Both the position numbers and the translations under genes were made by a program. The notes below the pieces were generated by a model that was given only the letters and a program-made list of their open reading frames with translations, did not search any database and was not told the origin of the DNA. Below, one piece after another: positions 1 to 8,165 of a stretch of 64,000 nt of DNA (position 1 is the first letter of the stretch; each line of letters opens with the position of its first letter). Source of the stretch: Parvibaculaceae bacterium PLY_AMNH_Bact1 (GTDB lineage Bacteria; Pseudomonadota; Alphaproteobacteria; Parvibaculales; Parvibaculaceae); assembly GCA_032881465.1 (NCBI GenBank), contig CP126168.1:3597501-3661500 (forward strand), in the 5' to 3' direction.

Positions 1-915
1 GTTGACTTGCCGGATCCAGGTCCCGGTCAGGCACGGGTTAAACACACCGCCATCGGGCTGAACTACATCGACACCTATCATCGCTCCGGCCTCTATCCCA
101 TCGCCCTGCCCTCCGGTCTGGGACTTGAGGCAGCTGGCATTGTCGAAGCCGTTGGAGACGGTGTCACCAACGTCACCGTCGGAGATCGGGTCGCCTATGG
201 TTCCGGCCCGCTTGGCGCTTATTCTGAAGCCCAGAATTGTTTCGCCGCCGGTCTGATCAAACTGCCTGATAGCATCAAAGAGGATGAAGCCGCCGCTCTA
301 ATGATGAAGGGCCTCACCGTCCGCTATCTCTTCAAAGAAACCTATAAAGTCAAAGCTGGCGAAACCATTCTCTTTCATGCAGCCGCAGGTGGCTGTGGTC
401 TTGTCGCCTGCCAATGGGCAAAAGAGCTTGGTGTCACCATGATCGGCACCGTGAGCTCTGAGGAAAAAGCAGAGCTCGCTCGCGCTCATGGTTGCGCCCA
501 TGTCATCAACTACTCAACTGAGAATGTTCCCGAACGTGTCGCTGACATTACCAACGGCGCGAAAGTTCCCGTCGTTTATGACGGCGTTGGAAAAGATACG
601 TTTGAAATGTCCCTGGATTGCCTGCAGCCCCGTGGCCTGCTCGCAAGCTTCGGCAATGCGTCTGGTCCTGTCACCGGTGTCGATCTCGGCATGCTTCAAA
701 ACAAAGGGTCTCTTTATGTAACCCGCCCCACCATGCTGCACTATATGATGACACCCGACCAGGTCGCCGAAGCCACCGCCGACCTGTTCGATGTCGTTGC
801 CCGCGGCGCTGTCAAAGTCGACATCAATCAGCGCTATGCCCTCGCCGATGCGGCGCAAGCTCACATTGATATTCAGGGACGCAAAACCACAGGCGCCACA
901 ATTATCGAACCTTGA
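1..915 (+). CDS. qor: NADPH:quinone oxidoreductase (zeta-crystallin type), 5' end outside window
   Basis: Medium-chain dehydrogenase/reductase without zinc ligands, expected to reduce quinones with NADPH in the cytoplasm. The visible 304 residues align with E. coli Qor from its motif GLNYIDTYHRSGLYP onwards. The nucleotide-binding AAAGGCG lies about 125 residues after the first TTG, and the family's GSLYVTRP is near the C-terminus. Family members have about 325 residues, so roughly 20-25 N-terminal residues lie to the left of the window. The in-frame TTG at base 7 is therefore probably internal, because the frame is open back to base 1. Family assignment is secure; the physiological substrate is not. 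Confidence 0.9.
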   Translation, partial: VDLPDPGPGQARVKHTAIGLNYIDTYHRSGLYPIALPSGLGLEAAGIVEAVGDGVTNVTVGDRVAYGSGPLGAYSEAQNCFAAGLIKLPDSIKEDEAAALMMKGLTVRYLFKETYKVKAGETILFHAAAGGCGLVACQWAKELGVTMIGTVSSEEKAELARAHGCAHVINYSTENVPERVADITNGAKVPVVYDGVGKDTFEMSLDCLQPRGLLASFGNASGPVTGVDLGMLQNKGSLYVTRPTMLHYMMTPDQVAEATADLFDVVARGAVKVDINQRYALADAAQAHIDIQGRKTTGATIIEP

Positions 916-964
916 GCGCCCATGCCCTATCACTGCATGAAGGAAATGATTGATATCCCTTGAT

Positions 965-1025
965 CTACCTTGGACGTTTGCGGAAGACTGGTGCCACACC
1001 GTCCGAAAACAAACGTCAAAGGTAG
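965..1025 (+). promoter_or_regulatory. Extended hairpin covering the ribosome binding site of the carbonic anhydrase gene
   Basis: Bases 965-980 pair with 1010-1025 (15 of 16 pairs, one G-A mismatch). Inside, 981-984 (CGGA) pair with 1002-1005, and 990-993 (GGTG) pair with 997-1000. The 3' arm includes the likely Shine-Dalgarno AAAGGTAGG, six bases before the ATG at 1032. Folding of the mRNA would hide the ribosome binding site. It could instead be a DNA operator. The pairing is seen; the function is inferred. Confidence 0.55.
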
Positions 1026-1031
1026 GTCCCC

Positions 1032-1865
1032 ATGAACCGTTCTCTATCCGCTGCCGTCATTTTAGGCTCTCTCAGCTTTGGCGGCGTGGCGCTTGCTGAA
1101 AGTGACGTCACCGTAGCGCCGTCCATTGATGATGTTGAAGCTGGTATGTGTACCGGCTATGGACCGCAAACCCCGCGTGATATTGGCAGCACCCACGGTC
1201 TGAACGAACGTTTCTTTTCCTTGTCTCCACCAGCAGAGAAGATGAACCTCTGCAACATTCACACTCACACAAATGCGGAGCATAAAGGCCCGGACTTCTC
1301 AATCTATGCGGGCGATGGCGATCATGGCGGCTACCAGTGCAATGCAACCAGTGACCTAACCGAAGCAGAACTCACTGACCCGGCGGACAGCGCAGGTGCC
1401 TTCAAGGGCGTGAAGCCTGGCGACACAATTGAAGTACACTGGGTCCACACGTCTTGTGAGATTGAGCCAGGTGAAGGATTAGGGTCCTGCCTAAGTGAAA
1501 AATGCGCGAACCCGAACCTACGGGTCGAAGCACAAGCCTTCCTGGTGGTAAATGATCCCGACGCTCTCGACTTTGCGGACTTCGCCTATGGTGGAAACAT
1601 TGTGGATGGATTCCACCAAGCGCGGTCACTCCCATCAAACACCGGCGAGGCAGTTGTTTTTGGAGGATCCACCACCGGTCCCTCTTACACCCAGTCTCAA
1701 TGCTCGCCGCTTAAAGTGACGTGGAGCGTCCGACCACAATGCGCGAAACTGGATATTTCCTCGCTCAACAAATGGGCAGAAGACGGCAATGTGTTCAACG
1801 AAACCCATTCCCATGGTGTTCGTCAGCTCGTGACAGCACCAGAGCTTCTGTCACCTATTGAATAG
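1032..1865 (+). CDS. Secreted delta-class carbonic anhydrase
   Basis: Predicted zinc enzyme interconverting CO2 and bicarbonate, exported to the periplasm or outside. Residues 1-22 form a signal peptide (basic start, hydrophobic core, ALA before ES). The motif CNIHTHTNAEHKG (residues 74-86) with H77, H79 and H84, and EVHWVHTSC (134-142), match the histidine clusters of the diatom TWCA1-type delta class as I remember it. Several cysteines (40, 74, 103, 142, 153, 158) suggest disulphides, consistent with export. The gene stands alone, with its own 5' hairpin and a ribosome binding site AGGTAGG before ATG. No carboxysome or bicarbonate transport gene is adjacent. The delta-class call rests on motif memory; a divergent uncharacterised family is the alternative. 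Confidence 0.75.
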   Translation: MNRSLSAAVILGSLSFGGVALAESDVTVAPSIDDVEAGMCTGYGPQTPRDIGSTHGLNERFFSLSPPAEKMNLCNIHTHTNAEHKGPDFSIYAGDGDHGGYQCNATSDLTEAELTDPADSAGAFKGVKPGDTIEVHWVHTSCEIEPGEGLGSCLSEKCANPNLRVEAQAFLVVNDPDALDFADFAYGGNIVDGFHQARSLPSNTGEAVVFGGSTTGPSYTQSQCSPLKVTWSVRPQCAKLDISSLNKWAEDGNVFNETHSHGVRQLVTAPELLSPIE

Positions 1866-1881
1866 TAAGACTGTTGGACTG

Positions 1882-2484
1882 TTATTCAGCAGCGGCGGCG
1901 GGTGAGCCCTTGTAGATGCTGGCCCGCGGCCGCTCCATGACGCGCTGAACCATCGGCTCAAAGGCCTCAAGCGGCATCGTGTCATAATCCGGATCAAACG
2001 CATTCTGATCGAACAGATGACAGAACTGGGCAGTGTGTTCAAACGCCTGATGCCCTCTGAACTCGTCCCGCATGTCGCGGTCCAGACCAATATGGTGGAA
2101 GAAATAATAGCCCTGGAAAATCCCGTGATGCTCCAGCATCCAGTGATTGTCTTCTGACACAAACGGTTTCAGGATCGCCGCGCCAATTTCCGCGTGGTTG
2201 AATGTGCCCAGCGTATCGCCAATATCATGGAGAAGTGCGCAGACCACATATTCCTCATCCTTGCCGGCACGATGCGCAAGGGTTGCGGACTGAAGAGAAT
2301 GCTCAAGGCGGTCAACAGCAAAGCCCCCAAAGTCGCCGTCCAAAAGTTTCAGATGAGCAAGCACCCGATCCGGCAGCCCTTTTGAAAACTCCCCATTGTT
2401 AGCGGCAATCAGCTGCCATTCTTCCTGACTGCTGTCAGCCATAGTCTTAAACGTGGCGCGGCCATCAATGATTTTATCGGACAT
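1882..2484 (-). CDS. HD-domain protein, PhnZ/MIOX-like metal enzyme
   Basis: A 200-residue single-domain HD protein. Likely metal ligands are H62 (in EHSLQ), H86-D87 (LLHDIGD), H97 (NHAEIG) and H119/H120. The HD-x-IG plus NHAEIGA pattern resembles the small diiron HD oxygenases (PhnZ, involved in phosphonate cleavage) more than phosphohydrolases. No phosphonate gene is nearby, so the substrate is unknown. It converges on the carbonic anhydrase gene with a 16-bp gap, and a palindromic repeat lies upstream of its start. Confidence 0.7.
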   Translation of the reverse strand: MSDKIIDGRATFKTMADSSQEEWQLIAANNGEFSKGLPDRVLAHLKLLDGDFGGFAVDRLEHSLQSATLAHRAGKDEEYVVCALLHDIGDTLGTFNHAEIGAAILKPFVSEDNHWMLEHHGIFQGYYFFHHIGLDRDMRDEFRGHQAFEHTAQFCHLFDQNAFDPDYDTMPLEAFEPMVQRVMERPRASIYKGSPAAAAE

Positions 2485-2523
2485 GGGGTTTGCTCCTCCT
2501 GAAAGTGCGTTGGAGAGAGCCTA

Positions 2524-2567
2524 GAGCATTTCCAACTGAAGGGGCAGCACTTCAGCATCTGGAAATG
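2524..2567. repeat. Dispersed palindromic repeat, GAGCATTTCC type
   Basis: Imperfect palindrome whose left arm reads GAGCATTTCCA and whose right arm ends TGGAAATG, with TGAAG/CTTCA inside. It belongs to the same family as the copies near 12.6, 23.2, 35.5 and 36.5 kb. It lies between the HD gene and the PAS gene, and I cannot see a second palindrome after it. Confidence 0.75.
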
Positions 2568-2626
2568 GGAGAAAAGAGGATTGTCAGCAACAGGTTCGAT
2601 CAGCGCAAAACCAGAGTCATCAGTCT

Positions 2627-3286
2627 CTATTGCGGAATGCCATGTCCCACATCGACAAAGATGGCATCATGGAAATCCAGATGTTTCTCCATGTCCATGG
2701 TCTTGTCCCAAACTTCAGGCATGTCTTCCGGCTTCTTGATCGGCATGACTGTGCCAATGATCCGGTCTTTTCCATCTGCACCTGGTCCAATGGGAAGGGT
2801 CATCATTTCCAGAAGATGGGGCTCACCGTTCTGATCGGTAATGTTCCAGAATGCAATGGCGCCGCATGGATGTTCTGGCAACAATTTCAGCCGGGCAATA
2901 TCGCGCTGCCTATTCTCATATTCCCCAAAGGCAAACAGATCGACACCGCGGAGATCCATGCCTGCCGCTTCACACAGAGCGCTTCCAAACACTCGGATGA
3001 CGAGGGATTCATCACCCTCCCAGCTCATGTATCGAATGTAAGGCGTAAGCTCCACAAGACTGCGCAGATCAACATCATCCGCTGAAGGTATCTGCTGATC
3101 ACCACGAACACTCAACCACCAGCAGAGCATCTCTCGTGCAGGATGCGTAAGTCGGTAGCCGCTAATTTCATGAGGTACAACAGGACGCGGTTCAGGTACC
3201 CGAGCCTGAATTTTCGCAATGTGGCGTTGGTTCAGATAGGTAGAAACCCAACGCGGCGATGGTCCCGTTTGATCATCCAAACTCAT
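2627..3286 (-). CDS. PAS domain protein (PAS_5 family)
   Basis: Soluble 219-residue protein. The region from about residue 45 (HPAREMLCWWLSVRG) through SLVELTPYIRY, GSALCEAAGMDLRG and LPEHPCGAI to MTLPIGPG carries the pattern of the alphaproteobacterial PAS_5 family of stand-alone sensory domains. No kinase, cyclase or DNA-binding domain is attached. It may sense a ligand and act through another protein, but nothing adjacent identifies a partner. It lies downstream of rho on the same strand, about 110 bp away. Confidence 0.7.
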   Translation of the reverse strand: MSLDDQTGPSPRWVSTYLNQRHIAKIQARVPEPRPVVPHEISGYRLTHPAREMLCWWLSVRGDQQIPSADDVDLRSLVELTPYIRYMSWEGDESLVIRVFGSALCEAAGMDLRGVDLFAFGEYENRQRDIARLKLLPEHPCGAIAFWNITDQNGEPHLLEMMTLPIGPGADGKDRIIGTVMPIKKPEDMPEVWDKTMDMEKHLDFHDAIFVDVGHGIPQ

Positions 3287-3399
3287 TCTCCAAATTCAGG
3301 CACCCGAAGATCGAGCTTGAATTCAGAAAAACCATTGCATGACACCCGTAAAGGCCAGGTAAAACCATAGAACTAGCCTAAACCGCAGACCTCCGCCGT

Positions 3400-4665
3400 T
3401 TAGGTATTCATGCTGTCGAAGAATTCAGCATTGTTTTTGGTCTGTTTAAGCTTATCGAGCAGGAACTCAATCGCATCGGTTGTGCCCATGGGATTAAGGA
3501 TCCGGCGCAGCACATACATTTTCTGCAGCTCGACCTTGTCGACCAGGAGCTCCTCTTTCCGGGTACCGGATTTGAGAATATCCATCGCCGGGAAGACACG
3601 TTTGTCGGCAACCTTGCGATCAAGCACCAGTTCCGAGTTACCGGTCCCTTTAAATTCTTCGAAGATCACTTCGTCCATACGGCTACCGGTATCAATGAGT
3701 GCGGTAGAGATAATCGTGAGCGATCCACCTTCTTCAATGTTCCGCGCCGCGCCGAAGAAGCGTTTCGGCCGCTGCAGGGCATTGGCATCCACACCACCGG
3801 TGAGCACCTTGCCGGAACTTGGAACCACCGTGTTGTAGGCGCGACCAAGACGGGTAATGCTATCAAGCAGGATCACCACATCGCGCCCATGCTCCACCAG
3901 GCGCTTGGCTTTCTCAATCACCATTTCGGCAACCTGAACGTGACGCACGGCCGGCTCGTCGAAGGTAGAGGAGACAACCTCGCCCTTCACCGAGCGCTTC
4001 ATATCCGTCACCTCTTCCGGCCGCTCATCAATCAACAGCACGATCAGATAGGCTTCGGGATGATTGGCGGAAATCGAGTGCGCAATGTTTTGCAGCAAGA
4101 CCGTCTTACCGGTCCGTGGCGGCGCCACAATGAGACCACGCTGTCCCTTCCCTAAAGGCGCCACAATGTCGATCACCCGACCGGACGTATCTTTCCGGGT
4201 TGGATCATCGATTTCCATTTCCAGTTTTTCGTCTGGATAAAGCGGCGTCAGATTGTCGAAATGGACTTTGTGGCGGGCTTCTTCAGGGTCAGCAAAATTG
4301 ATGGAGTTGACCTTGATGAGCGCAAAGTAGCGTTCGCCCTCTTTTGGACTGCGAATATCACCTTCAACCGTATCTCCTGTACGCAGAGAGAACCGGCGGA
4401 TCTGTGAGGGGGAGACATAAATGTCGTCGGGACCGGGCAGATAGTTGGCTTCTGGAGACCGCAGGAAACCAAACCCGTCCTGCAGAACCTCGACGACACC
4501 TTCGCCGATAATGTCGGTTTCCCGTTCAGCATATTGCTTCAGGATCGCAAACATCAGCTCCTGGGTGCGCAGCGTGCTCGCGTTTTCAACCTCAAGCTCT
4601 TCTGCCACAACCAACAGTTCGGTGGGCGACTTGGCTTTCAGCTCTTGCAGTTTGATCTGCTTCAT
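3400..4665 (-). CDS. rho: Transcription termination factor Rho
   Basis: Hexameric RNA helicase that ends transcription. The 421 residues match the usual length. An N-terminal Rho domain is followed by the cold-shock RNA-binding fold with [12 protein letters not shown] (residues 65-75), Walker A APPRTGKT (181-188), a Walker B ending ILLDSITR, and the Q/R loops in [20 protein letters not shown]. The start [10 protein letters not shown] is conventional. It has a leader of about 310 nt from the predicted promoter, plus a possible short leader ORF coupled to its start codon, compatible with the autoregulation known for rho in other bacteria. The rho-haem-origin order is typical of alphaproteobacteria. 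Confidence 0.98.
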   Translation of the reverse strand: MKQIKLQELKAKSPTELLVVAEELEVENASTLRTQELMFAILKQYAERETDIIGEGVVEVLQDGFGFLRSPEANYLPGPDDIYVSPSQIRRFSLRTGDTVEGDIRSPKEGERYFALIKVNSINFADPEEARHKVHFDNLTPLYPDEKLEMEIDDPTRKDTSGRVIDIVAPLGKGQRGLIVAPPRTGKTVLLQNIAHSISANHPEAYLIVLLIDERPEEVTDMKRSVKGEVVSSTFDEPAVRHVQVAEMVIEKAKRLVEHGRDVVILLDSITRLGRAYNTVVPSSGKVLTGGVDANALQRPKRFFGAARNIEEGGSLTIISTALIDTGSRMDEVIFEEFKGTGNSELVLDRKVADKRVFPAMDILKSGTRKEELLVDKVELQKMYVLRRILNPMGTTDAIEFLLDKLKQTKNNAEFFDSMNT

Positions 4666-4844
4666 ATTTTTTCTCGTGATGTGCTTATTACCTGAAAGGC
4701 AGGAAGCAAAAGGAAGGAAAGAGATTTCTTAAAATCTTCAGTCTTGGGATCTGTTTTTGGATAAATTCTGTGAGATCTGTCTATCGACCAGCAAACCTGT
4801 TTGCTGAGGAGAAATCTGGAACGCAGCCACGAATGAAATCTCAT
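4662..4844 (-). CDS. Possible rho leader peptide ORF (60 aa)
   Basis: Short ORF in the rho leader whose TGA overlaps the rho ATG in an ATGA arrangement, which usually means translational coupling. The peptide is basic, with no domain I recognise. Its own ribosome binding site is poor (GGGA, too far upstream), so it may not be translated. The rho genes of some bacteria have a leader peptide (rhoL), but I see no sequence similarity I could defend. Confidence 0.3.
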   Translation of the reverse strand: MRFHSWLRSRFLLSKQVCWSIDRSHRIYPKTDPKTEDFKKSLSFLLLPAFQVISTSREKI

Positions 4845-4883
4845 GGTGCGGATGTGAATGTCCCAAAAGGCGTCGCCTGACTC

Positions 4884-4914
4884 AGATCTTCAAAAGGAGA
4901 AAAAGATCTTCAAA
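4884..4914. repeat. Paired 11-bp direct repeats in the rho leader
   Basis: AGATCTTCAAA occurs at 4884 and again at 4904, exactly 20 bp apart, about two helical turns. It could be a protein-binding site or an RNA element in the 5' leader of rho. The 388-bp gap 4666-5053 otherwise holds the candidate promoter, the leader ORF and a short perfect hairpin (CCGGGA at 4956-4961 with TCCCGG at 4965-4970). Confidence 0.4.
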
Positions 4915-4984
4915 GTGGGAAGGTCGGCCGCCCGGCGCCCAATTCTGGTCGCGCTCCGGGAGGATCCCGGCGGGTGTTAAACAT

Positions 4985-5013
4985 CATATAGCCCCTGGTG
5001 CCCGAGGCGACAA
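4985..5013 (-). promoter_or_regulatory. Candidate housekeeping promoter of rho
   Basis: Read on the minus strand: TTGTCG (-35, 5008-5013), a 17-bp spacer, then TATATG (-10, 4985-4990). Both hexamers are close to the sigma-70 consensus, and the spacing is ideal. Transcription from here would give rho a leader of about 310 nt. Confidence 0.55.
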
Positions 5014-5053
5014 GCCAAAAAACAACCTTGCTGCAGATCTCACATGCCTGCAT

Positions 5054-5503
5054 TCAGAACGGTCGGACAATGACCAGGATCACAATGAAGATGGTGAGCA
5101 CCGGCGGCACCTCATTGAGGATCCGCATCTGCCGAGAGGTATAAGGCCGTTCGTCCCGTGCGAAGGCCTTCCGCCAACGCGACAAAAACCCGTGATAGGC
5201 CGCCATGACAGTGACAAGCAGCAGTTTCACATGGAACCAGCCATCTGAACCAATGCTGTCCCACAAAAGCCAGGCAAGAGTGAGCCCAAGCGCCCAGGCC
5301 GCGATCATCGCTGGATTGATAATCCGCCGCAGCAGCAGCTCTTCCATCTTTTTATAGTTTTCAGAGAGCTCAGAACCAGGTTCCGTCTCCGTGTGGTAGA
5401 CGTAAAGCCGGGGCAGATAATACATGCCTGCCATCCAGAAAATCACACTGATGATGTGAAAAGCTTTGATCCACGGATAATAGTCGAGCAGAAAATCAGT
5501 CAT
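5054..5503 (-). CDS. hemJ: Protoporphyrinogen IX oxidase HemJ
   Basis: Oxidises protoporphyrinogen IX to protoporphyrin IX in the inner membrane, the step before ferrochelatase. The 149-residue protein has four hydrophobic segments, including HIISVIFWMAGMYYLPRL near residue 16 and a C-terminal VLTIFIVILVIVRPF. It carries the conserved early histidine and the HVKLLLV lysine segment of the HemJ (formerly UPF0093) family. It follows hemH and hemE on the same strand, so the cluster encodes three haem steps. No HemG or HemY is visible in the window. Confidence 0.93.
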   Translation of the reverse strand: MTDFLLDYYPWIKAFHIISVIFWMAGMYYLPRLYVYHTETEPGSELSENYKKMEELLLRRIINPAMIAAWALGLTLAWLLWDSIGSDGWFHVKLLLVTVMAAYHGFLSRWRKAFARDERPYTSRQMRILNEVPPVLTIFIVILVIVRPF

Positions 5504-5536
5504 TTCGATCTCAAAACAAACTAGTTAGACAATGCC

Positions 5537-6622
5537 TTAAAGACGGTTTCCAGGGCAGATCCCACCAGCAAGCTCCTCTGGGCAGATCATATCATCACTT
5601 GTCAGCACCGCCCTCACCTGATCACCTAATTCCCGGATAAAGGCCGGATGGGTCCCCACCGCTGGAACCCGAATATAGGTTTCAACACCAGACCTCTTAG
5701 CAAGCTCTCCATATTCAATATCGAGCTCAACCAGGGTCTCTGAATGTTCTGAAACAAAGGCGATGGGCGCCAGGACAATTTTCCGGCCATCTCTGCCAGC
5801 GCGCTCAATTTCATCGTCTGTTGACGGCCCAATCCATTCCAGAGGCCCCACCCGGCTTTGGTAACAGGTCACCCAGTCGAGATTTGAGATAGCCAGTTCC
5901 TTCGCAACAGCTGCGCAGGTACGCTCAACTTGCCGCTGGTATGGATCACCAGCCTCCACCACCTTTTTGGGGAGTCCATGCGCTGAAAAAAGAACCCGCA
6001 CATTATCAACACTCCCTGCCTGATCGATACCTTGGCGGATGAGAGCGGCTTGCGCTTCTATCCATCCAGACGCTTCTGGATAACAACAAATCTCTTTTGT
6101 TTCCAACGACTTAGATAAAGTCTTAGATAAAGTACTACCAGGCCCTACTTGCTTTGCCCAGGCCTGTTTCCAGTCCTTAAGAGATGAGGCGGTGGTCGTC
6201 GTTGAATATTGCGGATAGAGCGGCAAAAGCACGATCTTGTCAGGATTGAAGGCCGCGACTTTGGCAGCTGCCTCACCAGCAAATGGATGCCAATAGCGCA
6301 TGGCGATGAAACATTTCACATCGCCCCCATTCTCATTTAGGTCTGAGAGTACCCGTTCGATTGCCTCAGCCTGACGTTCTGTTTCCGGAACAATCGGCGA
6401 TCTGCCTCCAATATGACCATAAATCTCCCGCGCAATCGCCGCGCGCCTGGAGGATATAATTTTGGCAATCAACCAGCGAAAAGGTTGAGGAACGCTGATA
6501 ATCGCCTTGTCTGAGAAGAGATTGAAGAGAAACGGCTTCACCGCATCCGGACTGTCTGGCCCACCCAGATTGAACAGCACCACGGCGATGCGTTGACCCC
6601 CAGCTCCAACCTTTTCAGACAT
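5537..6622 (-). CDS. hemH: Ferrochelatase
   Basis: Inserts ferrous iron into protoporphyrin IX to make protohaem. It has the N-terminal LFNLGGPDSPDAVKPF, the catalytic histidine in SAHGLP, and VSEHSETLVELD with the conserved histidine and glutamate. Its 361 residues are slightly long because of a loop containing the directly repeated TLSK TLSK, encoded by an exact 12-bp tandem duplication. It has an internal ICCYPE and two cysteines near the C-terminus. Some alphaproteobacterial ferrochelatases bind a [2Fe-2S] cluster, but the cysteine set here looks incomplete, so this stays open. It starts 2 bp beyond the hemE stop, in the same operon. Confidence 0.97.
   Translation of the reverse strand: MSEKVGAGGQRIAVVLFNLGGPDSPDAVKPFLFNLFSDKAIISVPQPFRWLIAKIISSRRAAIAREIYGHIGGRSPIVPETERQAEAIERVLSDLNENGGDVKCFIAMRYWHPFAGEAAAKVAAFNPDKIVLLPLYPQYSTTTTASSLKDWKQAWAKQVGPGSTLSKTLSKSLETKEICCYPEASGWIEAQAALIRQGIDQAGSVDNVRVLFSAHGLPKKVVEAGDPYQRQVERTCAAVAKELAISNLDWVTCYQSRVGPLEWIGPSTDDEIERAGRDGRKIVLAPIAFVSEHSETLVELDIEYGELAKRSGVETYIRVPAVGTHPAFIRELGDQVRAVLTSDDMICPEELAGGICPGNRL
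6110..6133. repeat. In-frame 12-bp tandem duplication inside hemH
   Basis: CTTAGATAAAGT is present twice head to tail with no mismatch, encoding the doubled TLSK on the minus strand. The identity suggests a recent slippage event in a surface loop. Confidence 0.8.
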
Positions 6623-6624
6623 AT

Positions 6625-7662
6625 TTAGCCCCGCACCCGTTTGATAAGCCGCTCGACATTTTCCGGTGGCGCTTGTGGCACAATCCCGTGACCAAGATTA
6701 AAGATCCAGGGGCCCTTACCAAGCGTTTCAAGCAGATGATCTATTGCCCGGTCCATTTCAGAGCCGCCAGCCACAAGAAGCAACGGATCCAGATTACCCT
6801 GCACAGGACCGATGGGCTGTAAAACCTTTGCAGCCCATGCGGGATCAACAGAAGTATCGAGACTGATCGCGCTCACACCCGTCTCTTTGAAATAGGTTTC
6901 GTATGCGGCACCGGCCCCTTTCGGAAAAGCGATGACCGGCACATCAGGGCAAGATTTCTTGAGCCGAGCCCGCAAAGTTTTGATGGGCTCAAGGCAGAAA
7001 CGCCGGAACTGATCAGCGGGCAATGATCCTGCCCAGGTATCAAAGATCTGCAGCACTTCGGCACCCGCTCTTACCTGAGCTTCCAGATAGTCGCCTGTCA
7101 CTTCTGTCAGTAGATCAATCAGCGACTGAAACCCATCAGGATCGCCATAGGCCCACGCCTTAGCAGCCCCTTGATCGGGCGAGCCTCTCCCCCCCACCAT
7201 GTAGGTTGCCACCGTCCAGGGCGCTCCTGCAAAGCCAATAAGCGCTGTTTCTTTTGGAAGTTCCTGTCGTAACCCTTTGACAGTCTCAAAGACCGGCGCG
7301 AGATGCTCAATCACTCGAGATCGATCAAGAGCCTTCAGACCTTCCACATCAACAATCGGATCAAGACGAGGTCCAACGCCTTCCTCAAACCAGACCTTCT
7401 GACCAAGGGCGTCCGGCACCACAAGAATGTCAGAGAAAAGGATCGATGCATCAAATCCATACCGCCTGATAGGTTGCAGGGTCACTTCTACCGCAAGCTC
7501 TGGCGTGTAGCAGAGATTCAAAAAGCTCCCCGCTTTTGCCCGTGTCTCCCGGTACTCAGGAAGATATCGGCCGGCCTGACGCATCAACCAGATCGGTGGA
7601 TGGTCAAAGACTTCTCCTGAAAGAGCCCGAAGAAATTTTTTGTCTGAAACTGGTTTGCTCAT
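6625..7662 (-). CDS. hemE: Uroporphyrinogen decarboxylase
   Basis: Decarboxylates the four acetate groups of uroporphyrinogen III to give coproporphyrinogen III in the cytosol. The 345-residue protein has the signature [18 protein letters not shown] near residue 22, [33 protein letters not shown] and [15 protein letters not shown]. It is the first gene of the leftward haem operon, with hemH 2 bp behind. It forms the left border of the candidate replication origin, as in Caulobacter. Confidence 0.98.
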   Translation of the reverse strand: MSKPVSDKKFLRALSGEVFDHPPIWLMRQAGRYLPEYRETRAKAGSFLNLCYTPELAVEVTLQPIRRYGFDASILFSDILVVPDALGQKVWFEEGVGPRLDPIVDVEGLKALDRSRVIEHLAPVFETVKGLRQELPKETALIGFAGAPWTVATYMVGGRGSPDQGAAKAWAYGDPDGFQSLIDLLTEVTGDYLEAQVRAGAEVLQIFDTWAGSLPADQFRRFCLEPIKTLRARLKKSCPDVPVIAFPKGAGAAYETYFKETGVSAISLDTSVDPAWAAKVLQPIGPVQGNLDPLLLVAGGSEMDRAIDHLLETLGKGPWIFNLGHGIVPQAPPENVERLIKRVRG

Positions 7663-7972
7663 AACACCTTCTAGGTCTTTGGCTAGGGCTCTGACTAGTA
7701 CGTGGATCCGTTGCCAGTCCTCTTTAAAGGACGTGCGTCATACACTTATCCCGCGTGTCGCCTCTTATATAGAATCTTATAAAAGGATGTAGTGGATAGT
7801 GGATGCCTGTGGAGATCGGGGATTAAATTTTGTCCCCGAAACTGCCCGAAAATTCAGAGCATTTTGTCACATGTCGCAATTCCATGAGCGCTGGATCACG
7901 AATGTGAATGACTCTGGCCAATCGAAAAAGAGTCCACGACAGTATAGGGACTTGAACTGTGCAGAACATCCA

Positions 7973-7999
7973 TGTGGATAAAACGAACCATGGGGATAA
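7973..7999 (-). promoter_or_regulatory. DnaA box pair
   Basis: 7973-7981 reads TGTGGATAA, a perfect DnaA box on the minus strand. 7991-7999 reads TGGGGATAA, one mismatch, same orientation, 18 bp further on. Confidence 0.7.
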
Positions 8000-8146
8000 G
8001 TTCAGATGATAGGGCTTTGCCCTACTTGTCCCCGTTTTTCCCAACCCCTGAAATGGCGTTTGTTAACGATGAACAGAAGCGTCGATGAAAAAAGAAACAC
8101 GGGTATGACCAAGTAGGGCCTTAACAAAACCGGGGACTTATGCCGG

Positions 8147-8165
8147 TTTTCCACACTCATCCACA
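8147..8165 (+). promoter_or_regulatory. DnaA box pair
   Basis: 8147-8155 reads TTTTCCACA and 8157-8165 reads TCATCCACA. Each has one mismatch to TTATCCACA, and they are 10 bp apart, on the same face of the helix. They face the opposite way to the 7973/7991 pair. Confidence 0.6.

Noticed and set aside
514-999. 161-residue ORF on the minus strand opposite the quinone oxidoreductase
   Set aside because: Complete shadow of a well-recognised gene, with no domain and a sequence that tracks the codon pattern of the sense strand.
2630-3085. 151-residue ORF opposite the PAS gene
   Set aside because: The sense protein has a recognisable PAS pattern, and this frame gives no family match and no ribosome binding site.
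6625-7662. Considered a frameshift or fusion in the haem genes because of the hemH insertion loop
   Set aside because: Both hemE and hemH read through all family motifs in one frame; the extra residues come from an in-frame 12-bp duplication.
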